Below, piece by piece: positions 47,998-61,400 of a DNA stretch of 64,000 nt (the first letter of the stretch is position 1; each line of letters opens with the position of its first letter). The stretch comes from Micropterus salmoides (taxonomy: Eukaryota > Chordata > Actinopteri > Centrarchiformes > Centrarchidae). The DNA lies in assembly GCF_014851395.1 (NCBI RefSeq), contig NW_024043372.1, positions 10,840,469-10,904,468 of the forward strand, in the 5' to 3' direction. Under the pieces are notes generated by a model. The model did not search any database. It was not told the DNA's origin and saw only the letters and a program-made list of their open reading frames with translations. A program made the translations under genes and the position numbers.

Positions 47998-48330
47998 AGG
48001 TTCTTTATTGTCCCACTAAGATAAATTTGTTATGCAGCAAGGGTTCACATAGTGACAGAATACAAAAGGACACAACATCAACCTCAACATCAACAATAAA
48101 TCACATAAATAGTGGGGGGAAATGGAAATTCATACCAAGTACAAATATGCAAGAGTACAAGTGTGCCAGGGTAGTGCAAGGAATGCAGCCAAAGTGCTAA
48201 TTGCTATTAAGCAGATCAGCCCTTGGGATGAAAGAAACATGGAGTCTTTTAGTCCTCTGAACGTGTGCTAAGGAGCTGCCTATTATAAATGAGCAAACCT
48301 GACTCCTCCTTGAGATCTTACTGGCACTTT
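47998..48330 (-). mobile_element. LINE 3' UTR fragment
   Basis: The + strand begins AGGTTCTTTATTGTCCCACT, which on the minus strand is an AATAAAGAACCTT-type LINE end. The following block (AGTACAAGTGTGCCAGGGTA, TCTTTTAGTCCTCTGAACGT) resembles the noncoding 3' region of L2/Rex-like elements in fish. There is no coding part. The limits are approximate. Confidence 0.5.
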
Positions 48331-49234
48331 TAACAGGACTTCCAAGTCTATTCTTATTTGACAGATGTAAGTTACCAAACTAAGCAATAATACAGAAGGT
48401 TAAAACAGATTAACTAAAACTCCTATAAAACAGAGACCCCATCTCAGTAGAAAATAAGAGTTTTTGTCAAGAAAAAAAACGTCTATTTGTATGTCATCAG
48501 GAAAGGAAAGTGCAGGTATAAAGTATGGTTGGTCAATGTAACCTAAACTCCAGACTCCAGACTTTCAGGCAGTTTTGGGATCAGACTTCACCCGGCTAAA
48601 AAAATTGGTAGACTATTAACTTACGTTACAAGTTGCGGTGGATATTTTACGCAAGGACCAGGTAAAGCAGCAGTGAACACACAGTGTGCAGATGTTGGTT
48701 TCAGTTGTTTAATAGGCTGCCTAATTAATAAGCCGGTGTGCGGCTCACCTGCTGCCGTGATAACGGATTGCGGGTGGAAATGTACGGAAAAAAGACTAGT
48801 TCTCAGTCTTTTAGGGGACTTTATAAAACATACTGCTGATGGAGAAAATGGCGCAGACGGGGGGAGAGAGAGGCGGGGTAAGCCAGAGTGTTTACCTGAG
48901 GTGTAGGTATGTGTGAGTGTGTCAGAGTGTGGGGAGCAGAGAATTCCAAGGCAGATTGTGCAAGGCATAATTAAAAACAATAATAAGAATGTTCACGGTC
49001 ATTAAAACCTGCTTTCCCAGGGTGGTATAATGTGAGAATTGAAAGATTATTTTTTGCTGGGGGGGCATGGATTTTAAAATCACAATCAGCAGACCAGAGA
49101 TAGAAAGACTGATGGATTAATACAATTTCAGTATTACAGTATGTGCATGTAGGTCAATGTCTCTGATTTCTGGAATCTTTAAAGGAAGCATGTGATCAAA
49201 ATTGTTATTATTATTGTTATTATTGAGACAAAGG
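48331..49234. other. Intergenic sequence
   Basis: The part at 48600-48900 is GC-richer with an open frame on each strand; neither has a family or splice context. Confidence 0.45.
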
Positions 49235-49411
49235 AGTTTCTGTGTTGGAATGTGTGAAGATGTGGAGCAGTGGGTTAATCAGTGCCAGAGATGTGTTCTC
49301 ACCGAGATGCCCCATCTTAGGACAAGTGCTCCTATGAAAGAATTTTCTACATGGTGCCTTAAAGTTCTTACAGTAGATTTTGTTTTGTTCAAGCCTACCT
49401 CAGATGGTTGT
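49229..49411 (+). pseudogene. Ty3/Gypsy pol fragment: integrase zinc finger and start of catalytic core
   Basis: The reading RQRSFCVGMCEDVEQWVNQC, then QRCVLTEMPHLRTSAPM, matches the HHCC zinc-binding domain of Gypsy integrases (CxWxxMxxDVxxWxxxCxxC). Next comes LKVLTVDFVLFKPTSDGC, the start of the catalytic core with the first Asp of the DDE triad (VDF). The core is cut off exactly where a LINE tail begins at 49412. A C-terminal piece of a similar polyprotein reappears at 51117. The coordinates follow the recognisable residues, not a start codon. Confidence 0.75.
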
Positions 49412-50349
49412 AAGGCAAGGCAAGGCAAGGCAAGGCAAGTTTATTTGTATAGCACATTTTAACAACAAGGTAATTCAAAGTGCTTTAAATAAAACATAAA
49501 AGCAACAGGGAAATATAAAAAAGTTTAAAAGCAACATAGGGAAATTGAAAAAAATACACATTAAAACAGGGTAAAAAAGGACAGTAAAAGTTACAGTTAC
49601 TCTCTCATTATCTTTTCACTCAATTACCTACTCATTTCTCACCGTGTAAATATTTAATTAAAAGCAATGGTAAAAAGAAAAGTCTTAAGTCTTAATTTAA
49701 AAGAACTGACAGTTTCAGCAGACTTGCAGTTATCTGGGAGTTTATTCCAGATATACAGAGCATAATAACTGAACGCTGCTTCTCCTTGTTTAGTTTGACT
49801 CTGGGGACAGAAAGCAGATCTGTCCCAGACAACCTGAGAGGTCTGGATGGTTCATAACGTTTAGAAGATCAGAAATGTATTTTGGCCCTAAACCATTCAG
49901 TGCTTTATAAACTAACAGTAGGATTTTGAAATCAATTCTTTGACATACAGGAAGCCAATGTAAAGACCTCAGAACTGGAGTGATGTGATCCACCTTTTTG
50001 GTCTTAGTGAGGACTCGAACAGCAGCGTTCTGAATCAGCTGCAGCTGTCTGATTCTGATTCTGTTTCTTAGGGAGCCCTGTAAAGACACCGTTACAGTAG
50101 TCGAGTCGACTGAAGATAAATACATGGATAAGTTTTTCCAGGTCTTTTAATCCTTGATATATTCTTCAGGTGATAGTAGGCTGACTTTGTAATTGTCTTA
50201 ATGTGGCTCCTCAAATTTAGGTCTGAGTCCATGTTAAATACAGAACGTCCAAAATTTAACACAGGCATTCCCAATGTACCACAAGTTGGCTGATTTACCG
50301 AAATCCTCCCCTGGCAATTGTTTATAAAGAACTGTTGGATAAGAAGCAT
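49412..50349 (-). mobile_element. L2-like LINE, 5'-truncated, with GGCAA-repeat tail
   Basis: On the minus strand the C-terminal part of a LINE reverse transcriptase is legible: SDLNLRSHIKTITKSAYYHL, then RQLQLIQNAAVRVLTKTKKV, ITPVLRSLHWLPVCQRIDFK and LLLVYKALNGLGPKYISDLL. These are the classic L2 thumb and C-terminal blocks. A frame break and a missing segment lie near 50110. The element ends in AATAAACTTGCCTTGCCTTG, whose (TTGCC)n tail is at 49412-49439. It is truncated at its 5' end near 50349. Confidence 0.9.
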
Positions 50350-51091
50350 GATTGATAAGTGTTACATTTGAAACATCTACATTAGGCTCCTATTAGGGCA
50401 AGACAATATCCTGAAAAGAAATAGAGGTTTTAACATGACAAAGGCAAAGCACACTGTTCTACTGAAACCCTGTGTCCTAGTTTGGAACAAAGACATTTTA
50501 TTAACATGATGAGGGAATGTTATTAATTAACATATTATGAAAGTTGCAAGAATCTTGATACTGAATGTGTCAGTAAAATGTTCACTGAAAATGTATTTCT
50601 ATTATTCGTTTATTATTATTTGTTGTCTGCAAAAATATCTGATCTTACTTTACAATATATGCTCGTGGTGACTGCAGCATTAAACATTTTAATGGTTATG
50701 TTTAGGCACTGGCAGCACTATATGCTGGGGAAAGATTCTGGTTTTGGTTTCATTCAGAAAGTCAGCAGTGACTTGAATTGTGAGATACAATGTGTTATTA
50801 AAATATTAAAATTTAACTGAAGCCACAATCTTTCCCTAACCTTACCAAAGTGCTTTGTTGCATAAACGTAACCAAACACAGGACTCAGCATGTGAACTCC
50901 AGTCTCTGGTTTCAAAGTCCTGCACTTTATACGAGCAGCATCCACTCTGACAACCTCCCTGCAACTTTGGTGTGGGACATAAATGTAGCACTTCATTCAT
51001 CCAAAACAATGTTGCATCTGAACATAATCCAGGCAGTGATTACAGCTGTGGGTGTGGGAAAACAATTTAGTACTACACAGATATCATTTCT
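50350..51091. other. Unassigned sequence between the LINE and the second Gypsy piece
   Basis: AT-rich sequence. I could not read the rest of a Gypsy integrase here, so the two Gypsy pieces are not simply one gene split by the LINE, or the central part has decayed. Confidence 0.45.
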
Positions 51092-51116
51092 ATGAGACAG
51101 GGTTTTTCGTCAGTTA

Positions 51117-51418
51117 GTCTACTGTTCAGCCGGCCACATGGAATTAAAATCCAAGGTGTTTGGGTTGCTTCTATCTACAAGATAGTTGAGTTTCAAGACA
51201 ACCCACACACTTCAGAGCCAGTCAACAGTGGTCCTATGAAGAAGGTCCACAGAATTAATCGTAGGTCTTGTATCATTCCTGTTCCTGATCCCAGCAGAGC
51301 AGCAGGAAGTGCCCCTAAATCAACACCAGTCTGTTCTTCTGAAGTTACACCAGAACACCTAGATTTAGATCCAGATTATGTAGTACAAGAAGATTTTACA
51401 AACCCATGTCTAGACTAA
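51117..51418 (+). pseudogene. Ty3/Gypsy pol C-terminal fragment
   Basis: An open frame at 51092-51418 contains GIKIQGVWVASIYKIVEFQD and GPMKKVHRINRRSCIIPVPD. This resembles the C-terminal chromodomain-like/GPY-type end of Gypsy integrases (KIQDxWxPxVYxVV....KxVHRxxxKxC). The remainder is a Pro/Ser-rich, acidic tail ending in a stop. No protease, reverse transcriptase or LTR is visible nearby, so this is a fragment. Its relation to the piece at 49229 is likely from orientation and order. Confidence 0.65.
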
Positions 51419-54400
51419 AGGAAAGAAGGAGTGAGAGACTCTGATCAAGTCCTGATGTACTTCATGCTCTGGTGGAAGGTTTATGATTAAACTGAGTAGC
51501 AGATTTGTCATCTTGTTATTGTAGCCCAAAATGATTAAGACATGAGGTGACCTTTTTCACTACTATTGATGTACTGTGTCAGCTGCTGCCCACTATGGGT
51601 GCTGTATTCTCCAGAAAGGCTATGAATAATATAAAAGTATGAGCTAAGTCACTTTAATTATCATCTACAGTATGTCTGTAATTTCTGTTTCTGGTGTTAA
51701 TAATTGCCCCACATGAATTTTATTTATGAATATGCACAAAAGAGTCCACGTATGTTTTGGTTAATATGAGTATTTTATAGAGCAATTATCATTTTTTTCT
51801 CAAGTTGCAATACATTTGCATCGTCAGTGACAAAGTTGCTATTACTCCCTTGATGCTGCTGCAAAGGAGTGGGTTGTGTGATGAGAGGTATTGTCACTTT
51901 ACAAGGCATTGTTTTGTCAAAATGGTGTTTTTCTTCTTCTAAGAGGCCCAACAAGAATGTACTTTGCATAATTACCAGATGCAGGATGAAAAAATTTCAT
52001 GGGAATCATTAATGAGCAGAAAACAACAATACTGCACATATAAATATAGAATGAGAAAAATAACAAAGTGGACAGTTAAAGTATGAGTGGTAATTATTGA
52101 TTCTGCAGTGTAAGTTGGGAGATTATACACACATCACCACCTTGGGTGCAAGTTAATATTTTCAGTTATACTCAAATGAGAAGTCATGCACAACTCATTT
52201 AAGACATAGTCTGATGTCAATTGCAAATCACTGCTAACCACTTCATTGTGTGTACAGCAGCCTGAGCTGATAATCATTTAGCTTTTATAAAGCTGATTCC
52301 CACCAGAACAGACTTTGGGATATAAAATGTTGTGTTTGTACGTCATTCAACTTTTTTAACTGCTTTGACCTCTTGGAGATGTGAACTGATCTATACATGT
52401 ACCAGCTTAAAAATCTATGAATATTTCATATATTGTAGCATATAGAGTCATGGAAAGAGGCATATGGCTAAATTATGCATCCTTGAGTAGTGAGCTCATT
52501 AGCCTCCAGGAGGTCTCTCTAAATAGACCACAGGTCTCATCTAGGTCTCCATTTAGAAACTATAGAAGGAAGAAAGAATGGAATAGAAACCATGCTAATG
52601 GTGCACAACCTGACAAAAGCAACCTGATAATGGCACAATAGTCACATAACAAAATCAAATTAGAGCCCCCCTTCTCATATTGTACTGTCCATTCCTAACT
52701 GCAGGCTAAGCATCCATCTGTAAGTGATTCATAACAGCTCTTTGTGAGTCATCCCCCCAATGATTGTGTGTAATAAAGACTGCAGAGGAGAATAAAAGTG
52801 TTTGATCACGCATCCATCCGTTGGTATGACAGTCTAATCCAATAACAGCTCCTTAAGGAGGTCATGCTGAAAACTTCAGGCTAGTCGGAGGCCAGCGCAA
52901 AAATTATGGATGGTTATTTCACTTATTCACCATTACAGTTATGACTACAGTTATAGTCAGGCAGATGTGTCATTCCATAAGTGGTAAGAAATTCCATCTC
53001 TAGACACACAGCATGACCCGCCTTTGGGGGGTGACATGAACAATCTGTATGATGTAATAAGAAGCAGAAATACTCTTATGTATAAGTCACCCCAATAAAT
53101 ACTCATCGCCATTATAGTCTATTGTACACCAACACTGCTTCCTGTAACTACTGCCAGGAAAGAGTACACGTTACTTCCTAACTGAAAGAGACTTGTACTC
53201 AGTGTACGGTGTAGAGTCCCTCTGGGAGCCCCATTACTTGTGACAATGCCACAATCCCCACGTCTCACTACTCAGAGGGCAGACACCTGGTGTGATATAC
53301 ACCTTCACATTAGCCCATGACAAGAAAGGGTTGTTTTTGATGAAGTGCAGTTCTTTGGTGACAGCCTCCTCTCTCATGAAGAATATTTACACAGCCACAA
53401 GTGTAGGGCTGTAAATAAATTACATTGTGGTGAACCACAAAGTCACCAGACCTTTTCCTGCCGAGATCAGCGGAGATGACGATCTTTCTGATCTCCATCT
53501 TACAAGCATTCCAGCCAAGCATCAATTACATTCAATGTCTTGAATAAAAGATATTTCAGTTTAGCATATTTATGGCTTGTTTGTTCAGCTTGTCTCTGTA
53601 CTTGTTGCAGAGTCCAGTTTACTATAACAAAACAACCCCATACTGTGTTGCAAACTGTTCCCATAAAGGTTACTGTGACTGCTCACAAAGTTTCTACAGC
53701 TTGTCAGATGTCATTTTCATATTCACATGCTGTGTGTCATCAGACATTTTTGGATAAAATGAGCAAGTTGTGCACATTACAAGGAGCGGTGCCAGATACT
53801 CGCCGAATTCTTCTTGCTTCAGTCAAGGAGTCAGGATTTTTGATTGTTGTTAACTATTGTGCAATGTTGCCGTGTTAGCACTAGTACCATTCTTTACAAG
53901 AGGTAAGTTGAGACAATTTGGCACATTTTTTTTGACTTTAAACAGATTATGTCTCCTCTTTACCAAAGTAAATTTTATTAGCTATAGATTTGTTCCATGC
54001 AGTTTGTGTTCAGGTGTGTATAGTAATAGTAATCAGCTGTGATACAATGACGTATGACTGAAAAATCTCAAATCAATGTCCACTTACTCTGTTACTTCAG
54101 AGCTTTTGTTAAGTCCTGAAAGTGCTTAGAATAATTGAGTATTTAAACATAATTTCATAACAACTGAGCAATTCTCATTTGCTGATTAAGACTGCATGAT
54201 AAGGTGGAAAGCTTAGTAAGTGTACCTTGAGTTGAGATTCTTTTTTGAACTGCTTAGTTGCCCAAAAATACAAACACATAAAAACATTCAAGCTCAATTG
54301 ATATATGTTGCTATACAGTAAAATATGCAGTATAAGTAATCTTTTTATGTTCTTTGAATAATACTCAGTGAGTATCCCCAGGAATTATATCATGGATGTG

Positions 54401-55876
54401 GGAAGTGCATGGATGTGTACCACAACCAACTTTCATGCAGGAAATTGGAGATCCCCTCCTGTCACAGATCTGCAAGTAACTTCACATTTTTATACAACAA
54501 GAACTGTGAATGTGGATACCTAGATGCCCTGTGTTATCCCACTATTGTTGCCGTTAAAATATTTACTCATTCTATGACCACATTGGAGAAAGTTGAGTAA
54601 ATGCAAATGCATATATAGACACCTTAAAGATAATGTGTACCAAAACTCTCCATCCTATTTTTATGTTAACATACTTAGTACATACAATAACCTTTTGTTT
54701 GGGATGTTTGACGCAGCCATCCTTTTCTCATGGTGCAACCACGAAGTAAACAGCTCTGGTCATGTGACAATTTACACTAAACATGTGATACTGCACGTTT
54801 CATTGAGACCCTTTATTATTTCATTATTTGCTTAAAATTTATTGATATATAATTCAGAAACATTTTTAGAGCCTTATAAATTAAAAAGTTTTTTTCAGGA
54901 TTAAATGGGTAGACTGTTGCTGCCATGTGCTGATATTGCAGAAAGGGGTTTTTGCAGGATAGTTCAATATTGATTGTCTTGTCAGGTGATAGGGTTTATT
55001 CTGTAGTTCTGGTAATACAGAGCCACATAGGTGTTTTGGCAGTGTCTCCATGTAGGATTGTTTATATGTATGTTTGTATGCCAAACAGCAGAATATTGCA
55101 GTATTTTCCACAAATTATATAAAGGCAGTTGATCAACCACAGATCTAACATGCAACAGTAAAATGTACTCTGCTGATACATCACATCTAGGTGTCCTTTT
55201 CAGGCACACAGATAATTGCAGATTTTTATTGACAATCTCCTTAAAAAAATGAATCTCCTAAAAACAAAATTAATTTCTGTTGGCCTAGCATCTTTCATAG
55301 TCCTAAAGGTTTTCAATTTTGCTCGGACACAGTGCAATTAATATTGTATGAAAGCAATATGAATTTACGCACTGCCATAGCATTTCAATAAAATAAGCTT
55401 CATACTGCCAAAACTGTGAGGATTAAAAACCAGGTGCTTGGGGCATTCTCAGTCTACTGCATTACATCTGATCACCACATTGAGAATGTCTGTGCCAGTT
55501 ACAAATTTTGATAGGCTGTGGCTCAGTGTTTTAAAATATGCAGTAGTTGCATGATACATTATACTGAATGGCCTGAGTCAGGTACAATGCTATTGGAGGT
55601 TTCCTTCTTCCAAGTTTCAACCATTACCAACAACATTTTATACATTTGTGTAATCTGTGATTAGGTTTGCTTTTTGATGATCAAATGCGATTTAAAACTT
55701 CAAAAATAAATACATTAATAAATAATAAATGAATTCTCTCACTGATTGGTCAAAATTATTATTTACTGTAGTTTTGATAAGCAGAAGATTGCAAATGTTG
55801 GTGAAAACAAAAATAAGCATCATTCCAGACTTTTGATTGTCACATGAGTACAGTATGCCAACAAGGCCATGTGGGA
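51419..55876. other. Intergenic sequence
   Basis: AT-rich sequence with no exon, RNA gene or repeat family that I can support. The many short open frames look random. Confidence 0.5.
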
Positions 55877-55907
55877 GTGTGTTTGTGTGTGTGTCTGTGT
55901 GTGTGTT
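55877..55907. repeat. (GT)n microsatellite, interrupted
   Basis: GT repeat with TT and CT interruptions. Confidence 0.9.
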
Positions 55908-57479
55908 GAGCAGACGTGGATTTATTATCATCATCACTTGCTAACTCCTAATTAATCAGACAGTACATTTTCCTACAAGGCTTTTGTTTATTTGCTAGTT
56001 TGCTGTAGGCCCTCTGTATCAGTACAATAATTTTAATAGACTACACTATCTTGCATTTACATCTTTTAAATAATATACAACCTGAATGCTGTTCAAATGA
56101 GATGATGATAAATGCATACTGTCATAAACAACCCCTCCTTCTTGCTCGTCTGCTCCCCAAAACAGTTCTGGTTACGAAAATGGAATCTCTATTTTTTGAA
56201 AGTTCAGATAAGAACAGTGAGATAAGTAGAAATTTACTGTGGACTGGTGGACTTTATGATGAGAAAAACATTGCGTCTGTTCAGAAATTTGTGCTCGCTA
56301 CAAAACAGTGGTCCGCATTTGCTATGACTAGACCAAAGTGTTTTGGCAGTTTTACCCTTAAGCTTAAAGCACATTTTCATGGCAGGTGGTATTTGGTGAT
56401 ATCAAGAAAAATAAATATTCCTTAGAGGAGCAGCAAGAGTATTGAGTTTTAGTTTCTACAGATTATAAATTAAGGAGAATAATTACATGCACCTGACATT
56501 AATGGTAATTCACATTGCCACTTCAGCAGCAGCTGTTTATTTGTATCTCATTCAGTGGTGCAATAAGTTGTCCCCCCTGCATGTCAGGGCTGTAGTTAAC
56601 AGGGGCATTTAGAGTGGTCACCCTGAAAGTACATTCTTTAATGAAACACTCTCCTCTGTCTGACAGTGTCCACAGTTGTGTCGTGGCTCACTTAGCAGAC
56701 AGTGATGCTGTCTTGTATGAAGCAGATCTTCCAAACACAAGTCCCACAGTCCTTAATTAAACACAAAATTACTTCTGGTGGAAAAGTAATGTGCTGACAA
56801 TCACACGCTCTTTACTTCAATCAGGCAGGTTCACTTGTGCTACTGTGCACATTGTAATTAAACTCTGTTTGGACTCACTGTAGAGTAGGTTAGGCCATCT
56901 GTTCATTTCTTTTCATTCAGAAGTTACTCACGGTGCAGGAAGTTACTGTGAAAAGTGCGAAGGAATACTGATTAATATAGCATGCATAATCAGTGTATAA
57001 TCATAAGCTTGCAATATGTTAGACATTTTGGAGGGGAAACTGACGTCACTATTCATTCTCTCCGGGGTAGCTTTACCTAATTGATGATTCATCTCTTTGA
57101 GAAAAATAAAACAAATTTAGGAAATCTACAGTTTATTTGGCAAAATTTCACATATGTTTATGGCATCATACAGCAAAGTGATGATGGTGTGCATGCAACT
57201 AAGTGTTTTAGCAATCATATCATTAAATATCAAACAAACAGGTCCTTTTGTTCACCTGTCTTGGGGTTAGAGTAGTCTACAGTCTAGATTACATAGTTAC
57301 ATAGCAAAATAAAACTTCTTCTCGTTGCACACTGTACCTCCGCTAAATGTATAGCTTAACAAAAGGAAAGCCTAATTGAGGAATAATACCACAATTATTC
57401 TATGTATCTACTAGTAAGCCACCAGAAAACACATAATAGTAATCTGGTGCTTTCTAGGTAGAGAATGGGCTGTGCATAA
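55908..57479. other. Intergenic sequence
   Basis: The 124-codon open frame at 56051-56425 has no splice sites, no family resemblance and no compositional bias; I treat it as chance. Confidence 0.5.
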
Positions 57480-57990
57480 TGGGACCACATGGTGAGCTTG
57501 TCTTCATCTGGCCCAGCAGGGGTGCCACTGGCCGTCCTTCCTGTTCTGTGAACCTCTTGTCAGAGCACCACTTATCTGTTCACCCAGAATTGCGGCTGGC
57601 TTCTGTCTAGGTTCATCCTCTCGGTCCCCTCACGCTATTCCACGGCATTCCTTTGTGAAGATGAGGGCAGGCTAATACCTGTGCTATTTTGCAATGCTCA
57701 TGAGCATCTTATCACATGCAGGCAAAATCCCTGGCCTAGGAAAGGGAGCAACTAGGCCAGTCTTGTTGGGAAGGGGCTGAGTCTGTGGTAACCGGTGGCA
57801 GGGAGGTGGCCTTATCTCAGTGTGAGCAGCCATGGCACCCCTCCCTATCCGTCTAAACTCTACACAAGCCTCTCAGATTAACAACACCCGTCTCCTCCAT
57901 GCACACATGCCCCTTATCCACCTCCCCAGCTCCCCAGCGCCCTTGAACAGACATCATTACAGTGATTATTACTGTTTATCAGGCTGATGT
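57480..57990. promoter_or_regulatory. GC-richer noncoding block with three GATA-type sites
   Basis: This block differs in composition from its AT-rich flanks and has CTTATCT/CTTATCA words (WGATAAG on the minus strand) at 57571-57577, 57708-57714 and 57811-57817. There is no convincing coding frame. A regulatory element is one explanation; it is a weak call without conservation data. Confidence 0.25.
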
Positions 57991-58379
57991 ATGCAGAACA
58001 AAGCACTGACCTGTTTTGTTCAGGAGTAGCTTTGCTCTGTTTTTCGTGTTTGTCGGTTCATGGCTTTGTAATGGAGGTAACAAGGAGGCCTATCAAGTGT
58101 GTGTTAACCTTCTGGGGAGAATGCTTCCTCTGGACACAGGAAGTAGGATCATTTACAACACCCTTGATTTAGTACAGCTTTGTGTTTTACCTTTATCCCC
58201 ACTGTGTGAGTCTTTGGTTTCCTGAAGCTCTGTGTTGTGCAGTTTATCTTGTACTCCTCTGTGGATTGTCCCAGCATTACACATATACACACATGCTTCT
58301 AAATATTCTGAGGTGGGGGTTTTCTGTCTCCTTTTTTTAAGTTTAAGTTTATATTCCAGAGCTTTGTTGCTTTGTTGGT
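57991..58379. other. Intergenic sequence
   Basis: Nothing recognisable; short overlapping open frames on both strands. Confidence 0.45.
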
Positions 58380-58455
58380 CTGTAAAGATTTTTACAATGA
58401 CCCTGTTTGTAAAAAGCACCTTATAAATACATTTGGATGGCCTTGAATTGACTTG
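58380..58455 (+). mobile_element. LINE-like 3' tail fragment
   Basis: GTAAAAAGCACCTTATAAAT and the following TTGAATTGACTTGA resemble the GTAAAGCACxTTATAAATAAA..TTGAnTTGA end of fish L2-type LINEs. Only the tail is present. Confidence 0.4.
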
Positions 58456-61400
58456 ATAAGCTTACAACTCCCACAACACTGTATGCACAGTGGAAAAATC
58501 CATTTTTCATTTTTGAGAAATCTGATTTGGGTTTTCATTACTCAATTATTCTCCACTAAAACTTAACCTAAGGGTGGTCTCTCATCAGAAAGTGCACTAC
58601 TCTCCTGGCAGCATGATACACACAGTAACATTGGATTTCCCTTGTCCCAAGTACTAAAATATGCAATTATGTATTTATTGCTGAGGAAGAAAATGTAATG
58701 CTAAAGGTTATGGATTTATTTTTTATGTAGTGTGCCTTCACACCTACTTAGCAGCAAACTTTGTAATCCATAGAACCCAGACTCTTTTTGTTTTCTTTTT
58801 CTGGCTGGTAAAACACATTTTGAACTAAGACCAGGGCATCTGTTGATTTGGGAAGACAAACAGGCATCTTAATTAAATTCAAAGTAGTTTTCTGCGAAGG
58901 CATTATTCAAGTCATACCGGCTGAGAAATTAAGTTGGAATGCATTTGAAACGTGAAGTCAAATATACTGGAAGGGGAGGAAAATCGTTTAATTAAATCCC
59001 TATAGTTGTCATTAGCATGCAAGCTTCTGGAGCCCTGGTCACAGATTACATGTGATGTGCTAAAAAGCTGACGAGCACTTTTATTCAAAAGTTATTAACT
59101 TTTAAGCACCCAATTACGTCTGCTGGATTGCAAGCACACAACTTATAATCTTCTAAGGCAACTTTGGCTTAGAATCATTGTCCCACTGAAGTATGGCCAA
59201 TTAAGCCATGTTGAGGCTGACAGAGGAAACATAGACCGTGTAATGTCAATACGATGCTATTTTTTCCCACCGAACGTTAAAACACAACTGTTCATTACAG
59301 AAGGATATACATTCCCTCTGTTTATAGATGATTAATATGCACAGCAAACTGTTGTGGCACGATCGCACAATTAGCTAAACTGATTATACAGCTTTCCTGT
59401 CTGTTTCTTATGAGGCATAATGCAGGAAAGCATAACTGTGGAGGTGATTTCCCACAGACTATCAGAGCTTTACCATCATGACACAGTGGATAGAATAAAA
59501 ACAAAAGCCAAATTCATGCCTAGGAAGGTAAGAGTTTGTTTTTGACTTACCTTGGCAGAACTCTGTAAGACTATCACATCTGTTCCAGTACTTATCTTTT
59601 GACTACACTTTCGTTATGTACTCCTTTCAGAAGTTTTGTATTTTTCTCTCCTTTAGCCAAGCTCTTTAAAAAAAAAAAACTATATAAAATATACTATCTG
59701 TTTGTTGTTTGCAAGAGGAATGTGCTGACTCAAGGCAAAAAACAGATTTTTCTGAAAACATCTGATTTTGGTCTTTTCATATCCCCAATAAACACCAACA
59801 TACTGTACAAACCTTTCAAAGAAAATCAAAAAGCAAGTAAATCTCAGAAAATTCAGCTACAGCATCATTTTACATTGCATTAAGATATCAACAATAACAA
59901 AGGTAGTAAGTGTTACATTTCAGGGACACCATGCTGCAAAACTCTTGCTCACATAATTTCTGTGTTCATACATGCAGGTTATTTTGATTGGATGAGAAAC
60001 TGTTCATAGAAACACTGTGCATGACATGCCCACATGCAATAGCATTTTCCAGAGGTCAGTTTTGGTATTTGTCAACTCATTGGAATTCTGTGAGCCAGGT
60101 AGGAGAGAAAGCTCATGCCGTGAAATTGTTATTGCAGTGACTGCAGAGGACTTGAGGGACGCGGGTCAGTTGTCAACCAAATGACAGGGTTGTCCAATCC
60201 TTGACTGCTTCCTAGGGCGTATGTCTCAGTGGCACACACTTCCCTGCCAGGAGATAGTGTAGCACAGCCGTCCTAAGCTGTTGTGGCTTACGTTGGGATC
60301 TATCCAGCAGCCTATTGTGACATCTTTCTCAACTTTTTAACCCGGTCGCAGTCTCTTCCCTACGTTAAATCCAAAGCCCTGACTGATATCACTTTAAGAT
60401 TGATGAAGACAGCATTGCAAATGACTGGATGCATGGACACAGTAAGCGAGACAACATGAACCTAAATACACTTCAGACAGGCCACAAATAATTATTCTTA
60501 ACTATTAACATAAAACAATGAACCATTTATTTAGATTTTATTTTAAATGCCTCTACTGCTCTACTGATTGTATTAAACTTAAAATCACAGCTATAAAGCA
60601 AAAACTGAATTATTTAACAGATTTAAAGCTACTCTTCCCACTAGTTGGTCTGAATAGCTATGTTGTGTGGTGTTAACATAGCCATGTCAAATACAGCTGG
60701 TTTCATTGTCTACAGAATAGTGGTCACAACTTTTATGCAATCCTACTTTCTTCATCCCACAACTCACACTTTAGCGTTGATTAGAAATAACACAGAGCAT
60801 GGTTGGTTAAAAGATCCTGGGCCAGAAAAGACACTTAAATCCCCCAATAAGCTACAGTAGCAACCAGGCCTGACAGCAAATCTTCGACTTAAAGCTGACG
60901 TGAAAGTGAATAGCTCTCACCCAAGCCACTGGTTTGACAAAACTATATTTGCTTTTAATCTTCTTATTGAGTCCAACGCTGGCCTTTTAAAGACCAATTG
61001 AAAAAATGTAAATCATGCAAAAATGAGGAATAATTCTGATTTCCTCAGTCCGCTTGTCCCTCAGTGACCATATCCAATTTTCAGAGTTATATTATCAGGC
61101 TTGGTGAAGTGGTCAGCGCACTAAAAGGAGCTAATATCTACCAGACCAGCTGCTATGCCAGGGCACAGAGAAAGCTTGAATCATACTCTGCTCTGTTACC
61201 CCATTTAAATGGACAGACTGGAGCTAATTTTAAATAAAGTCTAATTACGGACATGCTTTTGAAACGAAGGGAAACATAAGCCGGGGCTACCATCTAGTAG
61301 CAATTATTCTGTGGCATAATGTGTCTTAGAAAATGGAGTGAAACAGACTGCAAAACATTAATCTTTATTTTAACTTTCTGTGGACCATATGAAGTCAAAG

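Noticed and set aside
56051..56425. 124-codon + strand open frame
   Set aside because: Composition equals that of the surrounding noncoding DNA and no motif is recognisable.
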